Part shown: positions 25,744 to 36,330 of the stretch, one piece after another
Numbering within the stretch: position 1 is the first letter of the stretch
How the letters are laid out: each line of letters begins with the position of its first letter
NCBI RefSeq assembly: GCF_001956585.1
Contig: NZ_MSRR01000010.1
Location: forward strand, 100,749-164,748
Reading direction: 5' to 3'
DNA length: 64,000 nucleotides
Origin: Actinomyces naeslundii
GTDB taxonomy: Bacteria; Actinomycetota; Actinomycetes; Actinomycetales; Actinomycetaceae
Translations under genes and position numbers: made by a program
Notes under the pieces: model-generated
What the model was told of the DNA's origin: nothing
Database searches by the model: none
Seen by the model: only the letters and a program-made list of their open reading frames with translations

Positions 25744-27348
25744 ATGACCACCGTCCCCTCATCTCCTCCCCCGCCGGCCACCGCCCCGGTCTCCGGCCCC
25801 TCGGTGCCCGCACGGCTGCGCATCGTCGCCTGGATGCTGTTCGTCGTCGCCCTGGGGCTGACCAGCATGATCGTCTCGGTGCGCTCCACCCTCATGGCGG
25901 ACATCTCGCGCTCCGCCAACACCGACGTCACCCATGAGGTCAAGGAGCTGCAGAACTTCGCCTCCACCGGCGTCGACCCGCGCACCTCCCAGCCCTTCAC
26001 CTCCACCACCCGCCTCATGGAGGTCTACCGGGACGGCCAGCAGCTCACCGACCGGGAGGCCGTCATCGTCTACAACCACGCCACCGGCAAGGCCACCCAG
26101 GCCTCCGGCGCCTCCGCCCCGACCCTGGACCTGACCAGCACGGACCCCCTGTTCGTGAAGATGCTGCAGTCGCCGTCGGGCGCCACCAGCTACGGCAGCG
26201 GGGAGGTCCGCTGGGCCCGGGTCGAGCTCGAGCCCGACGATCCCTCCCAGCACCTGTCCGTCATCACCATGAGCTTCACCGCCTCGCGCGTGGACCAGCT
26301 CAACGCCACGATCTGGCTCATGGTCGGCATCAGCGCGGCGGTCCTGGTCCTCACCGGAGTCGTCGGGCTGCTCGTGGCTCGCCAGATCCTGCGGCCCCTG
26401 CGCGACCTGCGCACCGCGGCCGCCTCCGTCTCCACCCAGGACCTCAACCGCCGCCTGCCCGTCAAGGGCCGCGACGACATCGCCGGCCTGACCGAGGAGT
26501 TCAACGGCATGCTGGACCGCCTCCAGGAGGCCTTCGACGGCCAGACCCAGTTCGTCCTGCGCGCCCACCAGGAGATCTCCGGCCCCCTGGCCGTCATGGA
26601 CGCGCGCCTGGCCAGCCAGCCGGCCACCCGCACCGTCCTCCAGCAACGCACCCAGATCGCCGAGCTGCAACGGGTCCTCGACGACCTCCAGTCCCTCACC
26701 CAGGCCGAACGGCGCGACTTCGCCCACCCCGCCCCCGACGTCGAGGTCACCGAGCTGGCCCGCACCCTGCTCGACGACGTCGAGGCCATGGCCCCGGGCC
26801 GCTGGAAGTTCGACCTCAGGGCCCGCGGCACGGCCACGCTCGATGTCGAACGCATGCGTCAGGCCACCGGCCACCTCGCCCGCAACGGGCTGCAGCACGG
26901 CGACGGCCCCCTGACCCTCACCATCGCCCCCGGCACCGATGGCTACGGCCGCAGCGGGCTGGAGATCTCCGTGACCGATGAGGGTCCGGGACTGGCCGAC
27001 GACGACGTCGACTGGCTCTTCGAGCGCTTCACGCACGGCGAGGCCGACGGCAAGCCGCGCGGGAGCGGGCTGGGCCTGGCCATCGTGCGGGCCATCGCCG
27101 ACGCCCACGACGGCACCGTCTTCGCCGTCTCCGCCTCGGGCCAGGGGGCCACTGTCGGCCTGCGCATCCCGGCCGACAGCTCCTGGAACCTCTCCTCGGA
27201 CCCCGACCCCGCCGTCGTCGCCTCCCCGGCCACCGCCCCCTCCTCACGCACCTCGGCGGCCACGGCACCTCAGGTGACCACCGGTGAGCCGGCGGTCGCC
27301 CACGATGAGCGCGCACACGGCGCCTCGGGAGAGGAGGCCGGCTCATGA
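25744..27348 (+). CDS. Orphan sensor histidine kinase
   Basis: 534 residues: a membrane helix near 27-49, an outer domain to about 195, a second helix (VGISAAVLVLTGVVGLLVA), a HAMP domain (ILRPLRDLRTAAASVSTQDL), then a HisKA-like region. The H box reads FVLRAHQEISGPL: the His is kept but the usual HELRTP is lost. The ATPase domain has LARNGLQHG, TDEGPGL and GSGLGLAIV. A Pro/Ala/Ser-rich tail of about 60 residues follows. No response regulator is adjacent. Its stop overlaps the transporter start. Confidence 0.85.
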   Translation: MTTVPSSPPPPATAPVSGPSVPARLRIVAWMLFVVALGLTSMIVSVRSTLMADISRSANTDVTHEVKELQNFASTGVDPRTSQPFTSTTRLMEVYRDGQQLTDREAVIVYNHATGKATQASGASAPTLDLTSTDPLFVKMLQSPSGATSYGSGEVRWARVELEPDDPSQHLSVITMSFTASRVDQLNATIWLMVGISAAVLVLTGVVGLLVARQILRPLRDLRTAAASVSTQDLNRRLPVKGRDDIAGLTEEFNGMLDRLQEAFDGQTQFVLRAHQEISGPLAVMDARLASQPATRTVLQQRTQIAELQRVLDDLQSLTQAERRDFAHPAPDVEVTELARTLLDDVEAMAPGRWKFDLRARGTATLDVERMRQATGHLARNGLQHGDGPLTLTIAPGTDGYGRSGLEISVTDEGPGLADDDVDWLFERFTHGEADGKPRGSGLGLAIVRAIADAHDGTVFAVSASGQGATVGLRIPADSSWNLSSDPDPAVVASPATAPSSRTSAATAPQVTTGEPAVAHDERAHGASGEEAGS

Positions 27349-28913
27349 CCACCGCGACTGCCGCCACCGGCTCCTTCGAGACCGACACGCCCACCGTGCG
27401 CGAGACCCTGCCACTCTCCCTGGCTCGGCATGACGAGCCGGCCCCGACCCGGCGCCTGCCGTGGCGACGCATCGTCTCCGCCGTCCTCGCCGCGAGCCTG
27501 TGCGCGGCGGTCGGGGTGGCCGCCTGGCGCGCGGGCGGCGGCGAGGGGAGCCTGTCGGTCACCGGAGCACTCACCCTGATCATCTTCATCGCCTCGGTGT
27601 GGGCCTGGGCCTTCACGAGCGTGGACGACACCTACATCTCCCTGGGCGCCGCCACCGCCCTGGTCCTCACCGGCGCCCTGAGTCCGGACGAGATGTTCGC
27701 CAGCCTCGGAGACGACACGATCTGGCTGCTGGTGGCGGCCTTCGTCATCGCCGTCGGGGTGAGCGCCTCGGGCCTGACCGGCCGCCTGGCGGCCTGGCTG
27801 GTGACCGGCACGGACCACCCCCGCGTCCTGGTCCACCTGGTGACCGCGGCGATCGTCGCCACGGTCTTCGCAGCCCCCTCCACCTCGGGGCGGGCGGCTC
27901 TGCTGCTGCCGGTCTACACGGCCCTGGCCGGCGCGCTGCGCACCGGATCGGGCGACGACGCCCTGGTGGCCTCCCGCAAGCGGCTCGTTCACGCCCTGTC
28001 GCTCATCTTCCCCACCGTCATCCTGCTGTCCGCGGTCGGCTCCTTCCTGGGAGCGGGCGCCCACCTGGTGACCTCCCACATCGTGGCCTCAGCGGGAGGG
28101 CAGGAGTTCTCCTTCGCCGGATGGCTGCTGCTGGGCCTGCCCCTGGCGGCCCTGTCCAGCCACCTGTCCACCGAGCTCATCGTGCGGCTGTTCACCCGCA
28201 AGGAGGACATGCGCCGTCGGGTACGCGTTGACATCGCCGACCTCGCGGAGGCCTCCCCGACCCCGGTTACCGGTCCCCTGACCCAGGCCGAGAACCGGGC
28301 CGCCATGCTCGTCGGCACGGTGGTGGTGCTGTGGTGCACCGAGGCCCTGCACGGCGTCGACCCGGCCATCGTGGCCCTCCTGGGGGTCCTGGTGACCTCG
28401 CTGCCCGGCTACGGCTCGGTGGCGCTGCGCAAGGCCCTGGCCAAGGCGCCCTGGTCGCTGCTGGTCTTCATGGCGGCCACTCTCGCCATGGGCGACGCGC
28501 TGGTGTCCACCGGCGCCGCGAAGTGGGTGGCGACCTCGGCCTTCAACGCCCTGCGGATCGACTCGCCCTGGCCCTTCATGCTGGTCGTTGTGGCGCTCTC
28601 GACGGCCTCGCACCTGGTCATCCAGTCCCGCTCGGCCCGCTCGGCCGTCCTCATCCCGATCGTCGTGGCCCTGGCCCCGGCGGTGGGCGTCAACCCGGCC
28701 GCGGCCGCCTTCGCCTCGACCGCCGCCGCCGGCTTCTGCCACACGCTGCCGTCCTCGGCCAAGCCCGTGGCCATGTTCTCCGACATCGAGGGCATGGAGA
28801 CCTTCTCCCCCAACGACCTGCGGCGCCTGTCGCTGCTCCTCGGGCCCCTCATGGTGGCCCTGGTCATGGCGTGCAGCGCCTGGCTGTGGCCGCTGCTGGG
28901 CCTGAGCTGGTGA
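27345..28913 (+). CDS. SLC13/DASS-family anion transporter
   Basis: 522 residues with about 12 membrane helices. Dicarboxylate/Na+ symporter features: a first half with LGDDTIWLLVAAFVIAVGVS and FAAPSTSGRAALLLP (the SNT-like hairpin region), and a second half with SLLVFMAATLAMGDALVSTG and FCHTLPSSAKP. Predicted cargo is a di- or tricarboxylate or sulphate-like anion; the linked glycerate kinase suggests glycerate or a related hydroxy acid (inference). A four-base ATGA overlap joins it to the kinase gene. Confidence 0.85.
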   Translation: MTTATAATGSFETDTPTVRETLPLSLARHDEPAPTRRLPWRRIVSAVLAASLCAAVGVAAWRAGGGEGSLSVTGALTLIIFIASVWAWAFTSVDDTYISLGAATALVLTGALSPDEMFASLGDDTIWLLVAAFVIAVGVSASGLTGRLAAWLVTGTDHPRVLVHLVTAAIVATVFAAPSTSGRAALLLPVYTALAGALRTGSGDDALVASRKRLVHALSLIFPTVILLSAVGSFLGAGAHLVTSHIVASAGGQEFSFAGWLLLGLPLAALSSHLSTELIVRLFTRKEDMRRRVRVDIADLAEASPTPVTGPLTQAENRAAMLVGTVVVLWCTEALHGVDPAIVALLGVLVTSLPGYGSVALRKALAKAPWSLLVFMAATLAMGDALVSTGAAKWVATSAFNALRIDSPWPFMLVVVALSTASHLVIQSRSARSAVLIPIVVALAPAVGVNPAAAAFASTAAAGFCHTLPSSAKPVAMFSDIEGMETFSPNDLRRLSLLLGPLMVALVMACSAWLWPLLGLSW

Positions 28914-28990
28914 GGCCGCTCGCCACTACGCCTCGGCGCCCGCCCTACCCCCTGAGAACCCCTCGAACACTGCAATCCTGGAGGAAGATC

Positions 28991-30187
28991 ATGCCCACAT
29001 CCGTTCCCACCCGCATTCTCGTCGCCCCCTCCGGCTTCAAGGAGAGCCTGTCCCCCGAAGGGGTGTGCCAGGCCGTGGCCGCCGGGGTGCGCCGTCTCCT
29101 GCCCGGCGCCGTCGTCGTCGAGCTGCCCCTGGTCGACGGTGGTGAGGGCTCGGCGGCCACGATGGCCCGAGCCACCGGCGGCGACCTCGTCACCACCCGC
29201 GTCACCGGCCCCGTCGGCGAGCCGGTCGACTCCTACCTGGCCCGCCTGGGCGGCTCGGCCCAGGGGACCTGGTTGGTGGAGATGGCCGCGGCGGCCGGCC
29301 TGCGCCTGGTGCCCGCCGGGATGCGCGACCCCGGCGCCACGACGACGACCGGCGTCGGCGAGCTCATCTCGGTGGCGCTCGACGGCGGGGCCCGGCGCAT
29401 CATCATCGGCTGCGGCGACTCGGGGACCTGCGACGGCGGGGCCGGCGCACTCGTCGCCCTGGGCGCCCGGCTCCTGGACGCAGACGGCCATGAGATCGAC
29501 CCGATCGGCTCCAACCTGGCCCGGGTCCAGCGGATCGAGACCTCCGGCATGGACCCCCGACTACGCGACGTCGAGGTCCTCGTGGCCGGCAACATGCACA
29601 ACCTCCTCACCGGTGAGCGGGGCGTGTCCCGTGTCTTCGGGCCGCAGAAGGGGGCGAGCCCGAAGCAGGTGGAGGCGCTCGAGGCGGGCCTGGTCCACTG
29701 GGCCGAGCTCCTCGCCGAGGCCTTCCCCGCCCAGGCGGCCCACCGCGACCTGCTCACCGGCCCCGGGACCGGCGCCTCGGGCGGCCTGGGGGCCGGGCTC
29801 GCTGCGGGGCTGGGGGCCAGGCTGTGCTCGCGCTTCGACGTCCTCATGGACGCCGACCTGTGCGGGGTCGATCTCGACGCCCAGATCGCCCGAGCCGACC
29901 TGGTCATCACCGCCGAGGGCGCCGTCGACTTCCAGACACCGCGCGGCAAGATCCCCGCCGAGGTGGGGCGCCGGGCCAAGGCGGCAGGCAAGCCGGTCAT
30001 CGCACTGGCCGGCTCGATCGGCCGCGGCTCCGAGGCCGTCCACGCCGCCGGGATCGACGCCGTCATGGGCATCATCCCGGTCCCCATGGACCTGCCCGAG
30101 GCCGTCTCCCGGGCCGACGAGCTCGTCACCGACGCCACCGAGCGGGCACTGCGCCTCATCCTCCTGGGCGCGGCCATCGCCGCCTGA
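28991..30187 (+). CDS. glxK: Glycerate kinase (GlxK/GarK type)
   Basis: 398 residues. It phosphorylates D-glycerate, giving 2- or 3-phosphoglycerate for glycolysis. Family signatures: LVAPSGFKESLSPEGV at the start, PLVDGGEGSA, GCGDSGTCDGG with the nucleotide-binding Gly/Asp cluster, GPQKGASP, and DLVITAEGAVDFQTPRGK near the C-terminus. ATG at 28991 follows GGAGGAAG. It is 77 bases after the DASS transporter, in the same operon by position. Confidence 0.94.
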   Translation: MPTSVPTRILVAPSGFKESLSPEGVCQAVAAGVRRLLPGAVVVELPLVDGGEGSAATMARATGGDLVTTRVTGPVGEPVDSYLARLGGSAQGTWLVEMAAAAGLRLVPAGMRDPGATTTTGVGELISVALDGGARRIIIGCGDSGTCDGGAGALVALGARLLDADGHEIDPIGSNLARVQRIETSGMDPRLRDVEVLVAGNMHNLLTGERGVSRVFGPQKGASPKQVEALEAGLVHWAELLAEAFPAQAAHRDLLTGPGTGASGGLGAGLAAGLGARLCSRFDVLMDADLCGVDLDAQIARADLVITAEGAVDFQTPRGKIPAEVGRRAKAAGKPVIALAGSIGRGSEAVHAAGIDAVMGIIPVPMDLPEAVSRADELVTDATERALRLILLGAAIAA

Positions 30188-30215
30188 GGCGTCTGAGACG
30201 CCCGAGAGAGGAGAA

Positions 30216-30257
30216 GGGCCGGTCGCGGTCGGCCTCTCGACCAACCACGACCGGCCC
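30216..30257. terminator. Bidirectional hairpin between glxK and metQ
   Basis: GGGCCGGTCG pairs with CGACCGGCCC, with further pairing inside the loop. It lies between convergent genes and is followed by CGGTTGTAT on the + strand. Confidence 0.65.
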
Positions 30258-30272
30258 CGGTTGTATCCAACC

Positions 30273-31136
30273 TCAGAACGCCGCGACGACGGCCCCGTCG
30301 GGCCAGGTCTTGTTGATGTACTCACGCAGCTTTTCGTCGTTGAGGAGCTTGGCGAGCTTCTTGAGGTGCTCGTTGTCCTTGTCGTCCTTACGAACGACGA
30401 GCTGGTTGGGGTACTCGGAGTCCTTGCCGCCCTTCTCCAGGACGAGCGCGTCCTTCTTGGGGTTGAGCCCGGCATCGATGGCGTAGTTGCCGTTGATGAC
30501 CGCGGCCTCGGCGTCCGGCATCGACTTGTAGACCTGGGCGCCGTCGACCGTGGTGAACTTGAGCTTCTTCGGGTTGGAGGTCACGTCGGTGTCGCTGGGC
30601 AGCTCGGCGGCCTTGTCCAGCTCGATGAGCCCGGCCTGGGCCAGGAGCTTGAGGCCACGGGCCGTGTTGGCCGGGTCGTTGTTGAGGACGATCGTGCCGC
30701 CCTCCTTGATCTCCTTGACGTCCTTGTAGCCCTTCGAGGTGTAGATGCCCATGGGCTCGATGTGGACGTCGGCGATGGAGACGAAGTCGTAGCCCTTCTC
30801 CTTGTTCTGCTGGGCCAGGAAGTTGGGGGTCTGGTAGAAGTTGGCGGCCAGCGAGCCGTCCTCAAGCGAGGAGTTGGGGGTCTGGTAGTCGTTGATCTCC
30901 TTGATGTCCAGCTTGATGCCGGAGCCCTTGGTGAGGTTGTCCTGAACCCACTGGAGGATCTCGACGTGGGGCTTGGGAGTGGCGCCGATGGTGATCGTGG
31001 CGGTGTTGCCGTCGACCTTGATGCCCTGGACGTCGCCGTTCTTGCCGGACTTGGAGCCGCAGGCGACCAGGGTGAGGGCGGCGGCGGTGGCCAGGCCGCC
31101 GGCGATGACGGTACGCCGGGAGATGGAGGAGGACAT
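30273..31136 (-). CDS. metQ: Methionine ABC transporter substrate-binding lipoprotein MetQ
   Basis: 287 residues from ATG at 31136, with AAAGGA upstream. The signal peptide carries twin Arg (SRRTVIAGG) and a lipobox LVAC. The NlpA fold is clear: ATPKPHVEILQWV, NDYQTPNSSLEDGSLAANFY (here with the binding-site Tyr and Asn), IADVHIEPMGIY and NNDPANTARGLKLL. It captures methionine outside the membrane for MetNI. It is third in the operon metN-metI-metQ. Confidence 0.95.
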   Translation of the reverse strand: MSSSISRRTVIAGGLATAAALTLVACGSKSGKNGDVQGIKVDGNTATITIGATPKPHVEILQWVQDNLTKGSGIKLDIKEINDYQTPNSSLEDGSLAANFYQTPNFLAQQNKEKGYDFVSIADVHIEPMGIYTSKGYKDVKEIKEGGTIVLNNDPANTARGLKLLAQAGLIELDKAAELPSDTDVTSNPKKLKFTTVDGAQVYKSMPDAEAAVINGNYAIDAGLNPKKDALVLEKGGKDSEYPNQLVVRKDDKDNEHLKKLAKLLNDEKLREYINKTWPDGAVVAAF

Positions 31137-31263
31137 GGTGGTTCCTTTCGCGGGGCCGGACGGCCCCAATGACGGGAGAGAGGAAAGGCTTGACAGTGCT
31201 GGGCCGACGACGCAGCCGACCGGCTCTGGACGGCTCAGCGCGCTTACCCGGCTGGTGATCGCC

Positions 31264-31976
31264 TCAGCGGTGGTTCACCAGCCGGCTGAGCATGTCGCCG
31301 ACGAGCTGGATGATGCCGACGATGACGACGATGACCACCACGGTGATGACCATGACGTCCACCTGGTTGCGCTGGTACCCGTACTGGATGGCGAGGTCAC
31401 CCACGCCGCCGCCGCCGACGGCGCCGGCCATGGCGGAGTAGCCCAGGAGGGTGATGATGGTGACGGTGGCCGACTGGATGAGGATCGGCAGGGCCTCGCG
31501 CACGAGGACGCCCCAGGTGATCTGCCGACCGGAGGCCCCCATCATGAGGGCGGCCTCGACCTTGCCGTGGTCGACGTCGTTGATGGCCGTCTCCACCAGG
31601 CGCGCGTAGAAGGGGATCGCGCCGATCGTCAGCGGCACACAGGCGGCCTGCCACCCCAGGGAGGTGCCCACGAGCATCCGCGTGACCGGGATGAGGGCCA
31701 CCATGAGGATGATGAAGGGCATGGAGCGCCCGATGTTGACGATCTGGGAGAGCACCCAGTACAGACCGGGGTTGCGGAACTGGCCCCGCTTGCCGGTGGA
31801 GACCAGGGCGAGCCCCAGCAGGAGGCCGAGGATGACCGTCACAGCCCCGGAGACGAAGGTCATCGCCAGGGTCTCAACGAGGGCGTCGCCGAGCTTGTTC
31901 TGAATGGCCGGGTTGTCGAACCAGGTGCGGCTGCTCGGCAGGGCGGCGGCGTGGGTCAGCGGAAGGAGAATCGAGT

Positions 31977-31980
<4 letters not shown>
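31264..31980 (-). CDS. metI: Methionine ABC transporter permease MetI
   Basis: 238 residues, five membrane helices. The permease EAA-type coupling loop is EAALMMGASGRQITWGVLVR. The C-terminus is NQVDVMVITVVVIVVIVGII, matching MetI. A four-base overlap (ATGA at 31977-31980) ties it to metN, and metQ follows after about 127 bases. Confidence 0.95.
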
Positions 31981-33043
<1,063 letters not shown>

Positions 33044-33047
<4 letters not shown>

Positions 33048-33128
33048 CGTTCCTGGCGGAAGCACCCGCACCATGAAGGGGGTTGCTGCAATGTCGTCGA
33101 GCCAGGTCTCTCGGTTGCTCTAGATGGC
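33044..33128 (-). ncRNA. SAM-I riboswitch at the metN start
   Basis: Read on the - strand: P1 5' arm CCATC (33127-33123) and 3' arm GATGG (33048-33044). P2 is formed by GCAA..GAG and CUC..UUGC, with a tandem-GA kink between CUC and UUGC. The conserved AGCAACC follows, P3 is CCC/GGG, then GGGTGCTTCC, and P4 is TTCC-GCCA-GGAA (33061-33050). All core SAM-I elements are in order. P4 holds the AGGA ribosome-binding site and P1 holds the ATG of metN. SAM binding should therefore hide the start and block translation. Confidence 0.87.
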
Positions 33129-33327
33129 CACGAAATAACTTACGCAGCGTCTCGTCGGCTGCGCAAGCAGAGGCGCCGTCAAGGGACCCAGGTCACGCCG
33201 GCAGAAGCCGGTAGAGACTCACCCCAGCCACCTCTCCTCACATGTTTCGGTAACACCCTGGTTATTCCCAGGTTGCGTATCGGCGACGCTGCTCGCACCG
33301 CACAGGGCGGCATGTTTGGATTTGCCT
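33129..33327. other. Divergent region between metN riboswitch and hydrolase gene
   Basis: About 200 bp carries the promoter side of both units. Just outside the riboswitch, a GC-rich imperfect inverted repeat (AGCCGACGAGACGCTGCG with CGCAG) may belong to the leader. No clear -10/-35 pair was fixed. Confidence 0.4.
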
Positions 33328-34470
33328 ATGAGCGCGCCCACAGATCAGACCTCCCCCGAGCCGAAGCCGGAGCCGCCCACCGAGCCACCCCAGGCCGGGC
33401 CCGCCGACCCTGCCGAGGCGACGGCCCCGGACTCCCTCGCCACTGCGAGCGCCGCCCCCAGGGCCACGGACGTCTCCGGCAGCTCCGATGACGTGATCAC
33501 ACCCGACATCCTTGGCGAGCCGTGGGTGGCGCGCCGCATCCCGGTGACCGAGTCGCCCACGAAGGCGCCCGGCGCCGATCACGCCGTACTCGTCCACCAG
33601 CGCGAGGCGGCCGGTCGGGCCAGCCGGCCGCGTCACTCGCGCGCGGTCCTCTACCTGCACGGGCGCAGCGACTACTTCTTCCAGACCCACCTGGCGCAGG
33701 CCTACCTCGACGCCGGCTTCGAGTTCTACGCACTGGACCTGCGGGCCTGTGGGCGCGCCGGCGTCGGGCTCGCCTCCCCGCACGACGTGCGCGACCTGCG
33801 CGTTCACGACGAGGAGATCTCCGAGGCGCTGCGCATCATCCGCTCCGAGCACGGGCACGACGTCGTCGTCCTCAACGGGCACTCGACCGGCGGGCTGCAG
33901 GCGGTCATCTGGGCGGCCGATCACCCCGGGACCGTGGACGCGGTGGTTCTCAACTCCCCCTGGCTGGACCTGCGCGGCTCGGCGCTGGTCCGCTCCTACG
34001 GGTCGGCGTTCGTGGACCTCCTCTCGCGGCGCGACCCCGAGCGCGTCATCGGTGAGCCCGGCAGCGGCGAGGAGGACAACTACGTGGCCGCCCTGCACCG
34101 GCGCTGGCGTGGGGAGTGGGACTGGGACCTGGCACTCAAGCCGGCGCCGTCCTTCCCGGTGCGGGCCGGGTTCCTGGCGGGGATCCGGCGTCTGCAGCGC
34201 GAGGTCCACCACGGACTGGGCATCCGGGTGCCGATCCTCGTGTGCTGCTCAACGGTCAGCGGCGGCGCGAAGGCGAGTCTGGAGGAGGCCCAGCGCTCCG
34301 ACGTGGTCCTCGACGTGGAGCAGATCATCGACCGTTCGCAGTACCTGGGCGATGACGTGACCGTCCGCCAGATTCCCGACGGCGTCCACGACCTGGCCCT
34401 GTCCGGGCCGCTGGCGCGCGCTGAGTACCTCCAGGCCGTCATGCACTGGCTGGACAACCGCCTGCACTGA
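33328..34470 (+). CDS. Alpha/beta hydrolase (serine hydrolase, lysophospholipase-like)
   Basis: 380 residues from ATG at 33328. A Pro/Glu/Ala-rich N-terminus (about 70 residues) precedes the hydrolase fold: oxyanion loop LYLHGRSDYFF, nucleophile elbow NGHSTGG, and late catalytic His in IPDGVHDL. An Asp in a VPILVCCS-type strand region may complete the triad. Substrate unknown; the family includes monoglyceride lipases. It ends 2 bases before the convergent phosphatase gene. Confidence 0.88.
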   Translation: MSAPTDQTSPEPKPEPPTEPPQAGPADPAEATAPDSLATASAAPRATDVSGSSDDVITPDILGEPWVARRIPVTESPTKAPGADHAVLVHQREAAGRASRPRHSRAVLYLHGRSDYFFQTHLAQAYLDAGFEFYALDLRACGRAGVGLASPHDVRDLRVHDEEISEALRIIRSEHGHDVVVLNGHSTGGLQAVIWAADHPGTVDAVVLNSPWLDLRGSALVRSYGSAFVDLLSRRDPERVIGEPGSGEEDNYVAALHRRWRGEWDWDLALKPAPSFPVRAGFLAGIRRLQREVHHGLGIRVPILVCCSTVSGGAKASLEEAQRSDVVLDVEQIIDRSQYLGDDVTVRQIPDGVHDLALSGPLARAEYLQAVMHWLDNRLH

Positions 34471-34472
34471 GC

Positions 34473-35165
34473 TCAGCCGAGGAGCGCAGCGAGCTCGTCA
34501 ACGAGTTCGTCACTGACGCGTTCGACGACCTCGAGGGTGTCGACGAAGTCGGCCATGGTCCCGTACCAGGGGTCGGGCACGTTGAGGGCGCTGCGGGAGG
34601 CCCGACCGGCGACGACGGCCCCGGCCTGCCGGGCGGCGGTGGGGTCGAGCTCGCGGTACATGCGGATTCGGGAGGGGTCGACCTCCAGGGCGGCGGCGCG
34701 GCGCTGGAGGACGTTCCAGTGCGAGTCGGTCATGGCCAGCAGGAGGTCGGCCTCGGCGATCTCGGCGTCGGTGATGCGGTGGGCGGAGTGGGAGGAGATG
34801 ACGATATCCGTGGCTCGCGAGACGTCGTCGGCGCCGGTGCCGTAGCCGGCCTCGGCCAGGACGCGGCGGGCCCGGGAGTCGATGGGGTTGCCGCGCTCCT
34901 CGTCGGAGACGCCCGCGGAGGTGACGACCACGCCGTCGGGCTCGCGCATGTGACTCCCCGCGGCGGCGAGGCGGTCGCGCAGGACGACCTCGGCCATGGC
35001 GGAGCGGCAGATATTGCCGGTGCACACCATGATGACGCGGTAGGCCCCGGTGCCACGGGGGCGGGGCAGTGAGGCCGGCGCCGGGGCGACTGAGCCGGCG
35101 GCGGGCGAGGTGGAAGAGGCGGAGGCAGCGGCGCTTGTCCCGGTGCTGGCGTCGGAGGAGCTCAC
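34473..35165 (-). CDS. Low-molecular-weight protein tyrosine phosphatase
   Basis: 230 residues with a Ser/Ala/Pro-rich N-terminal extension of about 45, so the real start may be internal. The P-loop is CTGNICRS, matching C-x5-R-S, and DPWYG supplies the general-acid Asp. The central TSAGVSDEERGNPIDSRARR matches the family. Such enzymes act on tyrosine-phosphorylated proteins or capsule regulators. No tyrosine kinase gene is visible nearby. Confidence 0.92.
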   Translation of the reverse strand: MSSSDASTGTSAAASASSTSPAAGSVAPAPASLPRPRGTGAYRVIMVCTGNICRSAMAEVVLRDRLAAAGSHMREPDGVVVTSAGVSDEERGNPIDSRARRVLAEAGYGTGADDVSRATDIVISSHSAHRITDAEIAEADLLLAMTDSHWNVLQRRAAALEVDPSRIRMYRELDPTAARQAGAVVAGRASRSALNVPDPWYGTMADFVDTLEVVERVSDELVDELAALLG

Positions 35166-35242
35166 GTCCCCGAGCCTTGCGCACTCCCCCGGTGCCTGTC
35201 CACCGGCACTCTCTTGCGGCCGGGGGGCTGCGCGGACCCCGG

Positions 35243-36187
35243 CTACAGCGCGCGGCCGTCGAGGACGTCGGCGACCCAGGAGCGGGCCACGACGAAGTCC
35301 TTGTCGCTGGTGCCGGCCAGGACCGCCGTCGGGCGGGCGTCCAACCGCGGGTAGGAGCCCAGGAAGCGCACCATCGGGCAGGTGCGGTGCAACCCGATGA
35401 GGGCCGCCTGGACCCGCTCCTCGCGCACGTGCCCCTCGACGTCGATGGAGAAGCGGTAGCGCCCCAGGGAGTCGCCCACGGGGCGGGACTCGATGCGCGA
35501 GAGGTTGACGCCGCGGGCGCTGAACTGCTCGAGCATGTCCAGCAGCGCCCCGGAGCGGTCGTGGGGGAGCTGGACGAGGAGGGTGGTCTTGTCGGCACCG
35601 GTCGGCTCACCCACGCGGCCGGGCCGGGTCACCTTGACGAAGCGGGTGACAGCGTCGGGGTTGTCCGCCACGCCCCCGGCGATGACCTCCAGCCCGTACT
35701 CCTGGGCGGCCAGCGGGTTGCACAGGACGGCCTGGAAACCGGTGTCCTCGTCGGAGGCGGCCAGCGCGCGGGCCGGCGCCGAGGTGGAGGTCCCGGCCAC
35801 GTAGACGGCCTCGGGCAGGTTCTGGTGGACCCAGCCGCGGCACTGCGCCCAGGCGTGCGGGTGGGTGGAGATGGCGCGCACGTCCTCCAGGCGGGTGCCG
35901 GCGCGGCCGGCCAGGACGAAGGTGATCGGCACGGCCACCTCCGCGGCGATGACCAGGGGCGTGGAGACCACGAGGTTGTCCAGCGTGGCGTTGACCCCGC
36001 CCTCGACGGAGTTCTCGATGGGAACGACGGCGGCCTCCGCCGTGCGCTCGCGCAGGTGGTCCAGGGCCGTGGGCACGTCCGGGCAGGGGTCGAGCTCGAC
36101 GTTGACGGGAGCGACCTGGCGCAGCGCCATCTCGGTGAAGGTGCCGGCGGGTCCCAGGAAGGACCAGAGCGGGGCGGGAGCAGTCAT
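35243..36187 (-). CDS. pheA: Prephenate dehydratase
   Basis: 314 residues, monofunctional type, from ATG at 36187. It converts prephenate to phenylpyruvate in phenylalanine synthesis. N-terminal FLGPAGTFTEMAL, catalytic-region PIENSVEGGVNATLDNL and the periplasmic-binding-like fold are clear. An ACT domain with NLSRIESRPV (Phe-binding ESRP) at the end gives feedback inhibition. Another aromatic-pathway candidate, a HisC/Pat aminotransferase, lies at 61.6-62.8 kb. Confidence 0.96.
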   Translation of the reverse strand: MTAPAPLWSFLGPAGTFTEMALRQVAPVNVELDPCPDVPTALDHLRERTAEAAVVPIENSVEGGVNATLDNLVVSTPLVIAAEVAVPITFVLAGRAGTRLEDVRAISTHPHAWAQCRGWVHQNLPEAVYVAGTSTSAPARALAASDEDTGFQAVLCNPLAAQEYGLEVIAGGVADNPDAVTRFVKVTRPGRVGEPTGADKTTLLVQLPHDRSGALLDMLEQFSARGVNLSRIESRPVGDSLGRYRFSIDVEGHVREERVQAALIGLHRTCPMVRFLGSYPRLDARPTAVLAGTSDKDFVVARSWVADVLDGRAL

Positions 36188-36330
36188 GGGCACAGGGTAG
36201 CCAGGTCCGGGCCGGTCGGCCGGAACCGGGCTGCTCCGCGGGACGACACGAGGGCGCCGCGGCGGCATCGGCCCGGCACGGAGGTTCCGCGCCCCTCCCG
36301 CAGCCGTGCCGGGCCTGGCAGGCTGGGGCC

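Noticed and set aside
25759-27108. A 449-codon frame opposite the orphan kinase
   Set aside because: Gly/Val/Glu-rich shadow of the kinase; no ribosome-binding site or domain.
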